A DNA stretch of 23,014 nt from an uncultured Bifidobacteriaceae bacterium (GCA_946891915.1 CAMPNN010000016.1:1-23014); one strand, 5' to 3'. Shown: positions 6,648 through 15,400, numbered from the stretch's first letter. The notes: generated from the letters alone by a model not told the origin. Made by a program: numbers and translations.

Positions 6648-7739
6648 ATGCCGGAAGAAGCACAAATTACAGCTGCAGGAAATGAGATGAGCGCAAGCTT
6701 TCTTGCGGCGCGTAAACGTTCGGACGCAACTCTTGAAAAGTTGAAAACTAACCCATCCTCGTTTACTATGCTTACCGGCGATCGTCCAACAGGGCGTTTG
6801 CACTTAGGACATTATTTTGGTTCTATTCGCGAGCGTGTTGCTATGCAGCAGCGCGGAGTAAAAACCAACATTATTATTGCCGACTACCAAGTTATTACAG
6901 ATCGCGACACAACCGAGCATATTGAAGATAATGTTTTGAATTTGGTGCTTGATTACATGGCAGCTGGAATTGATCCAGAAAAAACCATGATTTTTACGCA
7001 CTCTGCTGTGCCTGCTGCAAATCAGCTTATGCTGCCGTTCCTTTCGTTAGTTACGGAAGCAGAATTGCATAGAAATCCTACTGTAAAGTCGGAAATGGAA
7101 TCTTCCGGCCACGCTTTAACTGGATTGCTTCTTACATACCCAGTGCATCAAGCTTGCGATATTCTGTTTTGCAAAGCAAATGTTGTGCCGATTGGTAAAG
7201 ATAATTTGCCTCACGTTGAAATTACTCGCACAATTGCACGTCGTTTTAATGAGAGATACGCAAAAAAGAATCCAGTATTTCCAGAGCCAGCTGCAATTTT
7301 GTCTGACGCTCCAGAAATTCCAGGTTTGGACGGTCGTAAGATGAGCAAATCTTACGGCAATTCGATTATGCTTGGAGCAACTGCGGAAGAAACAGCTAAG
7401 TTAATTAAGAAAAGCCCGACTGATTCCGAGCGAATGATTACTTTTGATCCGGTTGCGCGTCCGCAAGTTTCGGCACTTTTGACTACTGCCGGCTTAGTTA
7501 CTGGCAGGGATCCTAAAGATATTGCTGAAGAAATTGGTAACGCTGGTGCCGGCGCGCTGAAAGCTTACGTGATTGAAAACGTAAATAATTTCTTGGCTCC
7601 TCATCGCGAGCGTCGCGCAGAATTAGCAAAAGATATGGATACTGTTCGAGATATTTTGCACGACGGCAACAAACGCGCCAACGCTATTGCTGAAGAAACA
7701 CTTTCTCAAGTTCGCGAAGCTATGGGAATGAAGTACTAA
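6648..7739 (+). CDS. trpS: tryptophan--tRNA ligase
   Basis: A class I aminoacyl-tRNA synthetase of 363 aa that charges tRNA-Trp. The HIGH-type motif is HLGH at residues 52-55 within the GDRPTGRLHLGHYFGS block, and KMSKS is at 231-235. It is about 30 residues longer than typical bacterial TrpRS because of an N-terminal extension (residues 1-36), but TAAGGAG immediately upstream supports the long start. The gene stands alone between a divergent DUF3073 gene and a convergent transporter gene, with a strong terminator. No T-box or tryptophan-rich leader peptide is seen upstream. Confidence 0.96.
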   Translation: MPEEAQITAAGNEMSASFLAARKRSDATLEKLKTNPSSFTMLTGDRPTGRLHLGHYFGSIRERVAMQQRGVKTNIIIADYQVITDRDTTEHIEDNVLNLVLDYMAAGIDPEKTMIFTHSAVPAANQLMLPFLSLVTEAELHRNPTVKSEMESSGHALTGLLLTYPVHQACDILFCKANVVPIGKDNLPHVEITRTIARRFNERYAKKNPVFPEPAAILSDAPEIPGLDGRKMSKSYGNSIMLGATAEETAKLIKKSPTDSERMITFDPVARPQVSALLTTAGLVTGRDPKDIAEEIGNAGAGALKAYVIENVNNFLAPHRERRAELAKDMDTVRDILHDGNKRANAIAEETLSQVREAMGMKY

Positions 7740-7788
7740 AGGTACTAGAAGTACTAATTAAATTTTAATAAGCAAATTAATAAACAAT

Positions 7789-7830
7789 AAAGCCGCTCGC
7801 AAGAAAACTTGTAAGCGGCTTTTATTTTTT
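7789..7830. terminator. bidirectional terminator between trpS and the ThrE gene
   Basis: AAAGCCGCT (7789-7797) pairs perfectly with AGCGGCTTT (7814-7822), with an inner CAAG/CTTG helix and a four-A loop, followed by TTTATTTTTT. On the minus strand the stem is followed by TTTATTGTTTATT, so it can serve both converging genes. Confidence 0.85.
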
Positions 7831-7847
7831 AGCTAAAATCAGCTAAA

Positions 7848-9593
7848 TCACACGTCGTAACGCCAACTTTTATCTGTAATAACTCGCGCTACAGCAAGAC
7901 CAATCGGCAAGCAAATAATCACCATAAAAGCGCGGAAAGTCCAATCTAACGCTGGAAGCGTGTGGAATTGGCCAAGATAAAACATTGCGCGATACATATA
8001 AAGTCCCGGAACCATAATCACAATTGAAGGAACCGTAAGACCTATTCGCGGATAACCCAAGTATTGAGGTGCGAACCCGTGACGAACAATAGCGCGCCAA
8101 GCAGAAGCCAGCAAGCCAGCAAGTAAAGCTCCGCTAAACGCCGCAATTTCTGCAGCAATACCGAAATCTGTCATAGTTAAGCGCAAAGTATCGGTAATAG
8201 CGCCAATAACGCCGGCTACTAAGCACATGCGTTGTGGAGAATTAAACAGCACGGAGAAGCCCCACACGCCAGCAAAAGCCGTAATAAGTCGAAGAACCGC
8301 ATTAAGCCAAGGGTTTAATCCGAGCGGAGGAAAACCTTGAGGATTAAGCTGCACAAGGCTTGCAACCGTCCAGCCTGCAAGAGTTCCCATCAAAATAATC
8401 GCAAGCGTATAACACAGGCGTTGAATGCCGGAAGGAAAATCTATTTTTGCAATATCTAAGCCGCCTGTAATAAGCGGGAAGCCTGGAATAACAAACAGTA
8501 CTGAGCCAATATACGCAGTTGTATGATTTAGTGCACTTGGATCAAAATAACCAATAAGTCGCAACGAAGCAATGCAAGAAAGTGCGCCGATTGCAACAGC
8601 AACGAATGTAACTACAAATTGGTTAAGATGATGCATAAACATGCGGCGACGAATATAATGGCCGATTCCTGCGCCAATAAAAGCGCCAATCATGTCGTAA
8701 ATGCCGCCGCCAAGCAAGAAAGCAAAGGATGCGCAGGCTATTGCGGAAGCAAGACCGGCAAACCAAGGCTTATAAAGCGGCTTGCGATTTTTAATCAAAT
8801 CAAGGCGGTCGTGCACTTCGCGAACAGTAAGAGGATGATTATTTTTAGAATCGTCATTACTGCTGGAAGTGTTTACGTGCGAAAAATGTTCAGCATAAGC
8901 GCTTTCTGGCTGTAATGCAAAAATTCCACGAGGCTTTTCTTTTTTTATAACTTCTTGTAAAGCTTGTTCTTTGGCAACTTTTGCTGCATGCTCTTCGGAC
9001 TGCTTGGCAGTTTGCACAATATCGCGCTCTGCGTCGCTTTCTTGAAGAGTGTCAACTAATTCCTTAGAAACAGCTGCTTTAGAGTGATACAGGGAATCGT
9101 TGCCAAGTTTTACGTTAAACCAGTCTGCAAAATGTTCCAAAAGCCAAATGCGCTCAGTGTTTACGCCAGTAGTTGGAAGATCAACAACCTCAGTAATACG
9201 CTCATGCTTATCGGTGCAAGTTGCTTCGATGTCGGTGAGATTTACGTCTGCGCGAACATGTACGCCCATAGGTTCACCAATTCTGTGCATAAGCTCGCGA
9301 ACACGGTAGCTTCCTGTTCCGGCTCCTAAACCGAGCGCGCCTACGCGAATAATAATGCTTGATTTGGCGGCTATGCACGCTTCTGTAACAGGTTTGTCCC
9401 AATCTCGCTCAACATCGTCCATGTCAAGCGGAATGGCGTGTGTATGAAAACGGCCAGAAGGTTTGCCAACTACATGCCCGGTTGGAAGAATTTCAGGTTT
9501 GTTGCTACAACTATCACTATCTGCAGTATTACAAGCGTTACTGCCTGTGCTGCTATCTGCATTACTGCTTGCATTATTATCTACTCTACTCAC
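7848..9593 (-). CDS. threonine/serine exporter family protein (ThrE-like)
   Basis: A 581-aa protein. Residues 1-50 are polar and Ser/Asn-rich; about 75-170 form the soluble ThrE N-terminal domain (RVGALGLGAGTGSYRVRE...MGEP region), followed by a charged linker (about 175-275) and roughly ten membrane helices to the C-terminus, matching the ThrE_1 plus ThrE_2 architecture. ThrE of Corynebacterium glutamicum exports L-threonine and L-serine using proton motive force; the substrate here is inferred. The start codon is GTG at 9593 and has no ribosome binding site, but TATACT lies 8 nt upstream, so a leaderless mRNA is likely. The gene is divergent from ppc. Confidence 0.85.
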   Translation of the reverse strand: MSRVDNNASSNADSSTGSNACNTADSDSCSNKPEILPTGHVVGKPSGRFHTHAIPLDMDDVERDWDKPVTEACIAAKSSIIIRVGALGLGAGTGSYRVRELMHRIGEPMGVHVRADVNLTDIEATCTDKHERITEVVDLPTTGVNTERIWLLEHFADWFNVKLGNDSLYHSKAAVSKELVDTLQESDAERDIVQTAKQSEEHAAKVAKEQALQEVIKKEKPRGIFALQPESAYAEHFSHVNTSSSNDDSKNNHPLTVREVHDRLDLIKNRKPLYKPWFAGLASAIACASFAFLLGGGIYDMIGAFIGAGIGHYIRRRMFMHHLNQFVVTFVAVAIGALSCIASLRLIGYFDPSALNHTTAYIGSVLFVIPGFPLITGGLDIAKIDFPSGIQRLCYTLAIILMGTLAGWTVASLVQLNPQGFPPLGLNPWLNAVLRLITAFAGVWGFSVLFNSPQRMCLVAGVIGAITDTLRLTMTDFGIAAEIAAFSGALLAGLLASAWRAIVRHGFAPQYLGYPRIGLTVPSIVIMVPGLYMYRAMFYLGQFHTLPALDWTFRAFMVIICLPIGLAVARVITDKSWRYDV

Positions 9594-9601
9594 AATTTTT
9601 C

Positions 9602-9607
9602 AGTATA
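9602..9607 (-). promoter_or_regulatory. -10 box for the ThrE gene, leaderless configuration
   Basis: TATACT on the minus strand ends 8 nt before the GTG start at 9593, the same spacing as at the rhomboid gene. No clear -35 box is visible. Confidence 0.4.
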
Positions 9608-9724
9608 CGCACCCCTGCTGCCTAGTATTATTTTGCTAAAAAAATGCTGTTCTAAGTACGTCCGGTGGTAGTTTCACAATTAACCTTGGTATCTCGCTAG
9701 AAACAAGGCTGTGGGCTTGCAACT

Positions 9725-9800
9725 TCTGACCTACATAACCGCGGAGGAGCCGCGGAAGTCAGACGACCAAGCAACCTTTGTCTGGCATAAGGAGGTCTGA
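9725..9800 (+). promoter_or_regulatory. structured leader of ppc with competing stems
   Basis: TCTGAC (9725-9730) pairs with GTCAGA (9758-9763), enclosing a second helix CCGCGG (9739-9744) with CCGCGG (9750-9755) around an AGGAG loop. The same 3' strand, as TCAGAC (9759-9764), can instead pair with GTCTGA at 9795-9800, which abuts the AAGGAGG ribosome binding site (9789-9795) and the start codon, or with GTCTG at 9780-9784. Such mutually exclusive pairing would hide or expose the start region. It matches no riboswitch class that I recognise. Confidence 0.45.
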
Positions 9801-12556
9801 TGACAGCAGAAAATCAGCAGGTTACTCCAGCAGACGCAACCATTGTGACGTCTGGTTTAGGGCGAAAAGGCCCAGAGGAGCGTGACCTTCCAGCATCGCT
9901 TAAGCAAGACATGGATTTGTGCTTGCATATTCTGCGCGATGTTCTTGGTGAATTTGATGAAAAATTGCTTGCAGTATTCGACGATGTGCGTTTGAATGCT
10001 GTGGAAGCTAGTGCCGCGCATTTCGCGCAAATGGTAGACGCAAAAGTAACAGCCGATGATGGCTTAAGCAAGGCTGTTAGCAAGCTTAATGGAATGAATT
10101 TGCATGATACTCAGCTTTTAGCTCGTGCTTTTGCAACATACTTCCATTTAGCGAACTTGTGCGAAGAGAATTATCGAGTTTCTGTTTTGCATCAGCGTGA
10201 ATGCGAGGTTGAAGATTCGTTGCCGGTTGATCCGGTAAATGAACTTACTTGCGCGTATCACAAATTATTGACGGAAATGAGTCCGTCTGAAGCAAAAGAA
10301 TTACTTGCAAAACTTGAGTTCCACCCTGTTTTTACTGCGCACCCAACTGAAGCTCGTCGTAAGGCTGTTGCTGGAAAGATTCGCAGAATTTCGCAATTAT
10401 TAAGCGAGCATCATCGTTTAGGTGGTTCGGATAAGCGTGAAAATTATCGCCGCTTGTATAACGAAATTGACGCTCTGCTTCGAACTTCGCCAATTGCTTT
10501 GAAGAAGCCAACTCCGGTTGAAGAAGCTGACACTATTCTTGACATTTTTGACGCTACATTATTTGACACTATTCCAGTCGTGTATCGTCGTTTTGACGAT
10601 TGGCTGCTTGGTAAGAAGGCTGGTTTGGTGCCGCCTCGCTGCCCTGCATTCTTCCACCCAGGGAGCTGGATTGGTTCGGATCGCGACGGCAACCCGAACG
10701 TGACTGCTAAAGTAAGCCGACAGGTTGCTCGAAAGTTTAGTGATCATGTTCTTGCAGCTTTGGAAAATCGCACGCGCGAAGTTGGCAAGTGCTTAACTAT
10801 GGAAACTCGCACAACTCCTCCGAGCGTGGAGCTGCTTGAGTTGTGGAATCGTCAGCGCGAAATGAGCGAACAGCTTACAGAAAGCGCTTCAGATGTTTCT
10901 AATAGCGAGCCACATCGTGCCGTAATGCTTGTAATGGCAGATCGTTTGCACCGCACAATTAGCCGAGATACGGATTTGATGTATCATTCTTGCGAAGATT
11001 TTATTGAAGATTTGCAAATTGTGCAGCGCTCTTTGGCTGAAGGTGGCGATCCTCGCGCCGCTTATGGTCCTTTGCAGGATTTGATTTGGCAGGCGCAAAC
11101 CTTCGGATTCCACATGGTTGAAATGGAATTCCGTCAGCATTCTCTCGTGCATTCTCGCGCTTTGGAAGATATTCGCGAACACGGATTGCATGGCGAACGC
11201 GGTCCGCTTCAGCCGATGACTCGAGAAGTGCTCGATACTTTCCGCGCTTTGGGAGCAATTCAAAAGCGCAACGGTATGCGCGCTGCTCGACGTTACATTA
11301 TTTCCTTCGCAAAGTCCGCTCAGCATGTGCGTGACGTATTTGAGCTGAATCGTCTTGCTTTCGCTCATCCACAGGATGCGCCAACAATCGACGTTATTCC
11401 ACTGTTTGAGCAGTTGGAAGATTTGCAAAACTCTGTAAACGTGCTTGAGGAGATTATTAAAATTCCTGAAGTGCAGGCTCGTCTTAAGGCTACCGGCCGC
11501 AAGATGGAAGTTATGCTTGGCTACTCGGATTCTTCCAAGGATGCTGGTCCTACTTCCGCAACTCTTGCTTTGCATTCTGCTCAGGAGCGCATTGCTCAGT
11601 GGGCTAAGAAGCATGATATTGATTTGACACTATTCCACGGCCGCGGTGGTGCTGTTGGTCGCGGCGGCGGTCCTGCAAACCGCGCAGTGCTTGCTCAGCC
11701 AGTTGGCTCCGTCAACTGCCGATTTAAGCTTACTGAGCAGGGCGAGGTTATTTTCGCCCGCTACGGTAATCCTATTTTGGCTATTCGCCACGTCGAATCC
11801 GTTGCTTCCGCAACTTTGCTTCAGTCGTCGCCAAGTGTTGAGAAAACTAATACTGATATGACGAAGAAGTATGCGGATATGGCTGCAAAGCTTGATGTTG
11901 CAGCTCATGAGCGCTTCCTTGATTTGCTCCAAACGGATGATTTCACTCCATGGTTCTCCACGGTTACGCCGTTGAGCGAGATTGGTTTGCTTCCAATAGG
12001 TTCTCGCCCTGCTAAGCGCGGTTTGGGCGCGAAGTCGTTAGATGATTTGCGCACAATCCCGTGGGTGTTCTCTTGGGCTCAGGCTCGAATCAACTTGGCG
12101 GCATGGTACGGTTTGGGAACAGCTTGCGAAAAGTTTGGTGATTTGGAAACTTTGCGCAGAGCTTACGAAGAGTGGCCGCTGTTTAGTACTTTTATTGACA
12201 ATATTGAGATGTCTTTGGCTAAGACGGATGAGCGTATTGCTCGCATGTACTTAAGCCTTGGAGATCGTGAGGATTTGAGCGATAAGGTACTTTCGGAAAT
12301 GCAGCTTACTCGCAAGTGGGTTTTGCAGATTGTTGACGACAAGTGGCCTCTGCAGCACCGTCACGTGCTTGGCCAGGCTATTCGAGTGCGTTCGCCTTAC
12401 GTGGACGCGCTTTCTGTAATCCAATCTCTTGCATTGCACAAGCTGCGTAACAAGGTAGACAAAGAAGAGCTTAGCGAAAGCCAGCAGGCAGAGTTCATCT
12501 ACCTTATTCTTTGCACTGTTTCCGGCGTTGCTGCAGGCTTGCAGAATACCGGATGA
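9800..12556 (+). CDS. ppc: phosphoenolpyruvate carboxylase
   Basis: A 918-aa PEP carboxylase, normal bacterial length, that converts PEP and bicarbonate to oxaloacetate. Catalytic blocks are intact: FTAHPTEARRKAV with the catalytic His181, GSWIGSDRDGNPNV (287-300), LGYSDSSKDAG (about 573-583) and the FHGRGGAVGRGGGP loop (about 612-625), ending in the conserved QNTG that contributes to the active and allosteric sites. AAGGAGG before the ATG is an excellent ribosome binding site. A beta-carbonic anhydrase gene follows 226 bp downstream and would supply its bicarbonate. This is an anaplerotic step for bacteria with an incomplete citric acid cycle, as in bifidobacteria. Confidence 0.97.
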   Translation: MTAENQQVTPADATIVTSGLGRKGPEERDLPASLKQDMDLCLHILRDVLGEFDEKLLAVFDDVRLNAVEASAAHFAQMVDAKVTADDGLSKAVSKLNGMNLHDTQLLARAFATYFHLANLCEENYRVSVLHQRECEVEDSLPVDPVNELTCAYHKLLTEMSPSEAKELLAKLEFHPVFTAHPTEARRKAVAGKIRRISQLLSEHHRLGGSDKRENYRRLYNEIDALLRTSPIALKKPTPVEEADTILDIFDATLFDTIPVVYRRFDDWLLGKKAGLVPPRCPAFFHPGSWIGSDRDGNPNVTAKVSRQVARKFSDHVLAALENRTREVGKCLTMETRTTPPSVELLELWNRQREMSEQLTESASDVSNSEPHRAVMLVMADRLHRTISRDTDLMYHSCEDFIEDLQIVQRSLAEGGDPRAAYGPLQDLIWQAQTFGFHMVEMEFRQHSLVHSRALEDIREHGLHGERGPLQPMTREVLDTFRALGAIQKRNGMRAARRYIISFAKSAQHVRDVFELNRLAFAHPQDAPTIDVIPLFEQLEDLQNSVNVLEEIIKIPEVQARLKATGRKMEVMLGYSDSSKDAGPTSATLALHSAQERIAQWAKKHDIDLTLFHGRGGAVGRGGGPANRAVLAQPVGSVNCRFKLTEQGEVIFARYGNPILAIRHVESVASATLLQSSPSVEKTNTDMTKKYADMAAKLDVAAHERFLDLLQTDDFTPWFSTVTPLSEIGLLPIGSRPAKRGLGAKSLDDLRTIPWVFSWAQARINLAAWYGLGTACEKFGDLETLRRAYEEWPLFSTFIDNIEMSLAKTDERIARMYLSLGDREDLSDKVLSEMQLTRKWVLQIVDDKWPLQHRHVLGQAIRVRSPYVDALSVIQSLALHKLRNKVDKEELSESQQAEFIYLILCTVSGVAAGLQNTG

Positions 12557-12583
12557 TATTTGTAAATAATTACTAAATCAAGA

Positions 12584-12623
12584 AGGCTCTCGTATTTGCG
12601 AATTGCAATATGGGAGCTTTTTT
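12584..12623 (+). terminator. intrinsic terminator of ppc
   Basis: GCTCTCGTATTTGC (from 12586) pairs imperfectly with GCAATATGGGAGC (to 12617) using G-U wobbles, followed by six T. It separates ppc from the carbonic anhydrase operon. Confidence 0.65.
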
Positions 12624-12680
12624 GATAGTAACTTTGATAGTAATCTTAAATATTTTTAAATATTCGTAAATATTCGTAAA
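12621..12680 (+). repeat. AT-rich short tandem repeats upstream of the carbonic anhydrase operon
   Basis: TTTGATAGTAA occurs at 12621-12631 and 12633-12643, and TATTCGTAAA is repeated exactly at 12661-12670 and 12671-12680. The rest of the gap to 12782 is AT-rich. A TACAAT at about 12708 may be a -10 box, but no matching -35 box is convincing. Confidence 0.6.
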
Positions 12681-12782
12681 TAAAAATTCTTATTTACTAC
12701 GAAAGATACAATATATTCTAAGTCAAAAAATTTTAAACTTTAAGCAACTAAAATATTGCCAATGCCAATGTAGGAGGTAATA

Positions 12783-13442
12783 ATGCAGGAAGTAATCAGC
12801 GAAGATTTTGCTAATGAAGATTCAGTTTTAGCTACATCAGTATGGAGTGCAATGCTTGCGGGTAATCGCAAGTTTGCGGAAGGTAAGTCAACTAATGCAG
12901 GCGTAAATTTAGAAATGCGCATGAAACTTATTGACGGCCAGCATCCTGGAGCTGTTGTGCTTTCGTGCGCGGATTCTAGAGTTGCTCCTGAATTTATATT
13001 TGATGCCGGTTTGGGGGATATTTTTTCTGTTCGCACGGCAGGCGAGATGTTGGATGATGCTGTAATTTCTTCGCTAGAATACGCTGTGGCTGAGTTTGGC
13101 GTAAAAGTGTTGGTTGTGCTTGGGCATGAGCATTGCGGTGCAGTTAAAGCAGTTCTTCCTAGCGTGCAAAAGCTAGTTGAGAAGTACGGTGAAGATGAAA
13201 CAAGCGAAATAATTGAGTCGAGCGAGTCAATATTGCTTCGTTCTTTAGGGCCGGCTGCGCTCGCAGGTGTTGAAGAAGACTTGAGCACGGACGATATTGA
13301 GCGCATTCACGTGTCTAATATGTTGGCTGAAATTTGCGAAAAATCTCAAACAATTCGCGAATCTGTTTTTAGCTACGCTTTGATGCTAGTTGGCGCAAGA
13401 TACCGTATGAGTGACGGTTTGGTGGAAGTATTGTCATGCTAA
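12783..13442 (+). CDS. beta-class carbonic anhydrase
   Basis: A 219-aa enzyme interconverting CO2 and bicarbonate. The beta-class zinc ligands are all visible: Cys62 in SCADSRV (with catalytic Asp64 and Arg66) and His115 and Cys118 in GHEHCGAV. Family length is normal and no signal peptide is seen, so it is cytosolic. TAGGAGG lies 7 nt before the ATG. Its last codons overlap the start of the permease gene by 7 bp, so the two are translationally coupled. The preceding gene encodes PEP carboxylase, a bicarbonate user. Confidence 0.95.
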   Translation: MQEVISEDFANEDSVLATSVWSAMLAGNRKFAEGKSTNAGVNLEMRMKLIDGQHPGAVVLSCADSRVAPEFIFDAGLGDIFSVRTAGEMLDDAVISSLEYAVAEFGVKVLVVLGHEHCGAVKAVLPSVQKLVEKYGEDETSEIIESSESILLRSLGPAALAGVEEDLSTDDIERIHVSNMLAEICEKSQTIRESVFSYALMLVGARYRMSDGLVEVLSC

Positions 13443-14560
13443 AAACCGAAACCCAAGCAGAACTAGCAAGTCAAGCAAGTCAAGAAAAACAAGCAAATTC
13501 TGCGCACTATCTTTTTTTGATTGCAGGCATACCTTTTGCGGCTCTTATTATTGCTATGGCACCGGCTTTACAAGCGCGCTGCCCATGGCTTCTTATTGAC
13601 ACCACTGTTCGAGGTGTTGCTGGACTACTTTTGCAAGCAATTCCTTTCACTCTTATTGGCGTTCTTGTGTCGGCGGCTGTGGAAACTTGGGTAACGGCTG
13701 ATTTTATTGAAAAACACGCTCCAAAATCCACTGCGAACGGCTTTTTGGCTGCAATACTTGCAGGCGTATGCGTGCCTGTGTGCGACTGTGTGGTTGTGCC
13801 AACATTTTCTAGGCTGGTTGCGAGAAAATTACCGCTTCCTTGCGCAGTAACGTTCCTGTGTGCGGTTCCTGTTGTAAATCCTGTGTCTGTGCTTGCAACT
13901 TGGTACGCTTTTGCAGACGTTCCTGCAGTAGTAGTTATGCGCGTAACTTTAGGTGTTGGTATCGCTTTATTGGTTGGATTTAGTTTTGTAATTTTTCCTA
14001 CAAAATCGCAAATTTTGCGTAACGAAAATCTATTAAAAAATAATCTTAAACCAAAATGTTCTTGTGAACTAAAATGCGATTGTAATAACGTAATGCAACC
14101 AACTAAAGTAGCGCAGCACAATCGCGTAAAATCAAGTATTTGCTCGCAAATAAAGCTGTACATACAACATATTCACGAAGATTTTTTGAAACTTCTGCCA
14201 ATTATTGTATGCGGAACTATTGTTGCTTCTATTATTCGCGCTTGGCTTGGTGCAGATCCTGCATCTCGCGTGCAAGCAAATAATATTTGGATTGCAATTC
14301 CTGCAATGATGTTAATTGCTTATTTAAGTTCGTTGTGCTCAAGTTCGGATGCTGTTATTGCGCGTAGCTTGGCAGCATCTTTGCCGATGTCTTCAGTGCT
14401 GGTATTTTTGCTATTTGGGCCAATGCTGGACTTAAAAAATACGCTTATGCTAATTGCTGATTGCCGCGGCAAATTTGTTCTGCGATTAACACTATCTATT
14501 GCTGGCGTATGCTTCCTTGCTTCGCTATTTTCTAACTGGGCTTGGGGATTCATGCTATGA
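13436..14560 (+). CDS. permease of the YraQ/ArsP_1 (DUF318, UPF0718) family
   Basis: A 374-aa protein with about eight membrane helices arranged as two halves. Family motifs are VPVCDCVVVP (about 113-122, where relatives have PLCSC) and the second-half SLCSSSDAVIARSL (about 299-312). Between the halves lies a cytoplasmic loop with C208-x-C210-x3-C214-x-C216, a likely metal site. Relatives are implicated in efflux or movement of arsenicals or metals and are often paired with a TIGR03943 protein, as here. The start overlaps the carbonic anhydrase stop by 7 bp and the stop overlaps the next start as ATGA. The transported substrate is unknown; zinc is a guess from context. Confidence 0.82.
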   Translation: MLKTETQAELASQASQEKQANSAHYLFLIAGIPFAALIIAMAPALQARCPWLLIDTTVRGVAGLLLQAIPFTLIGVLVSAAVETWVTADFIEKHAPKSTANGFLAAILAGVCVPVCDCVVVPTFSRLVARKLPLPCAVTFLCAVPVVNPVSVLATWYAFADVPAVVVMRVTLGVGIALLVGFSFVIFPTKSQILRNENLLKNNLKPKCSCELKCDCNNVMQPTKVAQHNRVKSSICSQIKLYIQHIHEDFLKLLPIIVCGTIVASIIRAWLGADPASRVQANNIWIAIPAMMLIAYLSSLCSSSDAVIARSLAASLPMSSVLVFLLFGPMLDLKNTLMLIADCRGKFVLRLTLSIAGVCFLASLFSNWAWGFML

Positions 14561-15333
14561 AACGCACCGGTTTTTTCGCAACTAAAAGCGAGCAACACAA
14601 TCGCGTTACTTTTGCTGGGCTTGTAGAAGCTTTCTTATTATTGTGCTTAGCTGCAGTGATTGCTGTAGTAACTTTAAGTGGACAGTACACTCTTTTTACT
14701 ACTCCTCGAGCTTTCGTTTATTTGATAATTGCGTCAGTTTTGCTAGTAGTTTTAGCATTTTGCGCTGCATGCGGCTGGTTTGCGGTTTCTTCACGCGATT
14801 CGTTGCGCATATTAATTTCCATAGCGATTCCAGCTCTTCTAATTATTATTCCTTTGCAGTCGTCGCAAAGCCTTAGTTCAAGCGGTTTTGACCGTTATGC
14901 AGGCGGCCGTGCGATTGCGATTCGTAGCTACAACTCGCGACTTGCTGGTTTGAACGAAAAATCTCGCGAAATAAAAGTAAAAAATGACGATTTTGGTTTA
15001 TGGTATGACGAAATTGACCATAATTTGTCAAAATATGAGGGCTACACGATTACGATTACGGGGTTTGTAAGCCGCGACGCTACTTTAGGCGCTAACCAAT
15101 TCCGCATTTCTCGCCAACTAATGTCGTGCTGCATACTAGACATGTCTCCGTTTGGCCTAGTTGCTGAATATTCCTCGTCCAAAAATCTTGCCGAACATAA
15201 GTGGGTGCAGCTTCGTGCGCGAATTGAGCGAGGAAATGTTGGAGTTCACGGGTACCAGCGTGCTGGAGTAGTCTTGCGAGTAATCTCTTTAAGAAGCACT
15301 CAAGCCCCAACCGGATATTTTTACCGACCGTAA
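14557..15333 (+). CDS. TIGR03943 family (DUF1980, YcgQ-like) membrane protein
   Basis: A 258-aa protein with three or four N-terminal membrane helices (to about residue 108) and a soluble C-terminal domain. The motif GFVSRDATLGANQFRISRQL followed by MSCCILDMSPFGLV is characteristic of TIGR03943 proteins; the paired cysteines are a probable metal site. These proteins are the regular partners of YraQ-type permeases. The start is taken as the ATG in the ATGA overlap at 14557; a TTG at 14542 in the same frame would add five residues and is less likely. No terminator is visible before the following gene. Confidence 0.82.
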   Translation: MKRTGFFATKSEQHNRVTFAGLVEAFLLLCLAAVIAVVTLSGQYTLFTTPRAFVYLIIASVLLVVLAFCAACGWFAVSSRDSLRILISIAIPALLIIIPLQSSQSLSSSGFDRYAGGRAIAIRSYNSRLAGLNEKSREIKVKNDDFGLWYDEIDHNLSKYEGYTITITGFVSRDATLGANQFRISRQLMSCCILDMSPFGLVAEYSSSKNLAEHKWVQLRARIERGNVGVHGYQRAGVVLRVISLRSTQAPTGYFYRP

Positions 15334-15336
15334 ATA

Positions 15337-15366
15337 ATTTTCTACTAAAAATTATTTTCTACTAAA
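15337..15366 (+). repeat. 13-bp direct repeat ATTTTCTACTAAA
   Basis: Exact copies lie at 15337-15349 and 15354-15366, immediately after the stop of the TIGR03943 gene and just before the promoter of the next gene. They could be a local duplication or paired binding sites. Confidence 0.6.
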
Positions 15367-15372
15367 GAATTG

Positions 15373-15400
15373 TTGATATCGCATAGAAGTAAACTAAGAT
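15373..15400 (+). promoter_or_regulatory. promoter of the CNNM/CorC gene, leaderless configuration
   Basis: TTGATA (15373-15378), a 16-bp spacer and TAAGAT (15395-15400) form a sigma-70-like promoter. The -10 box ends 7 nt before the ATG at 15408, so the transcript would start at or beside the start codon, in keeping with the lack of a ribosome binding site. Confidence 0.55.

Noticed and set aside
12621..12680. AT-rich repeats considered as a CRISPR array
   Set aside because: Units of about 10 bp lie back to back without spacers and no cas genes are present.
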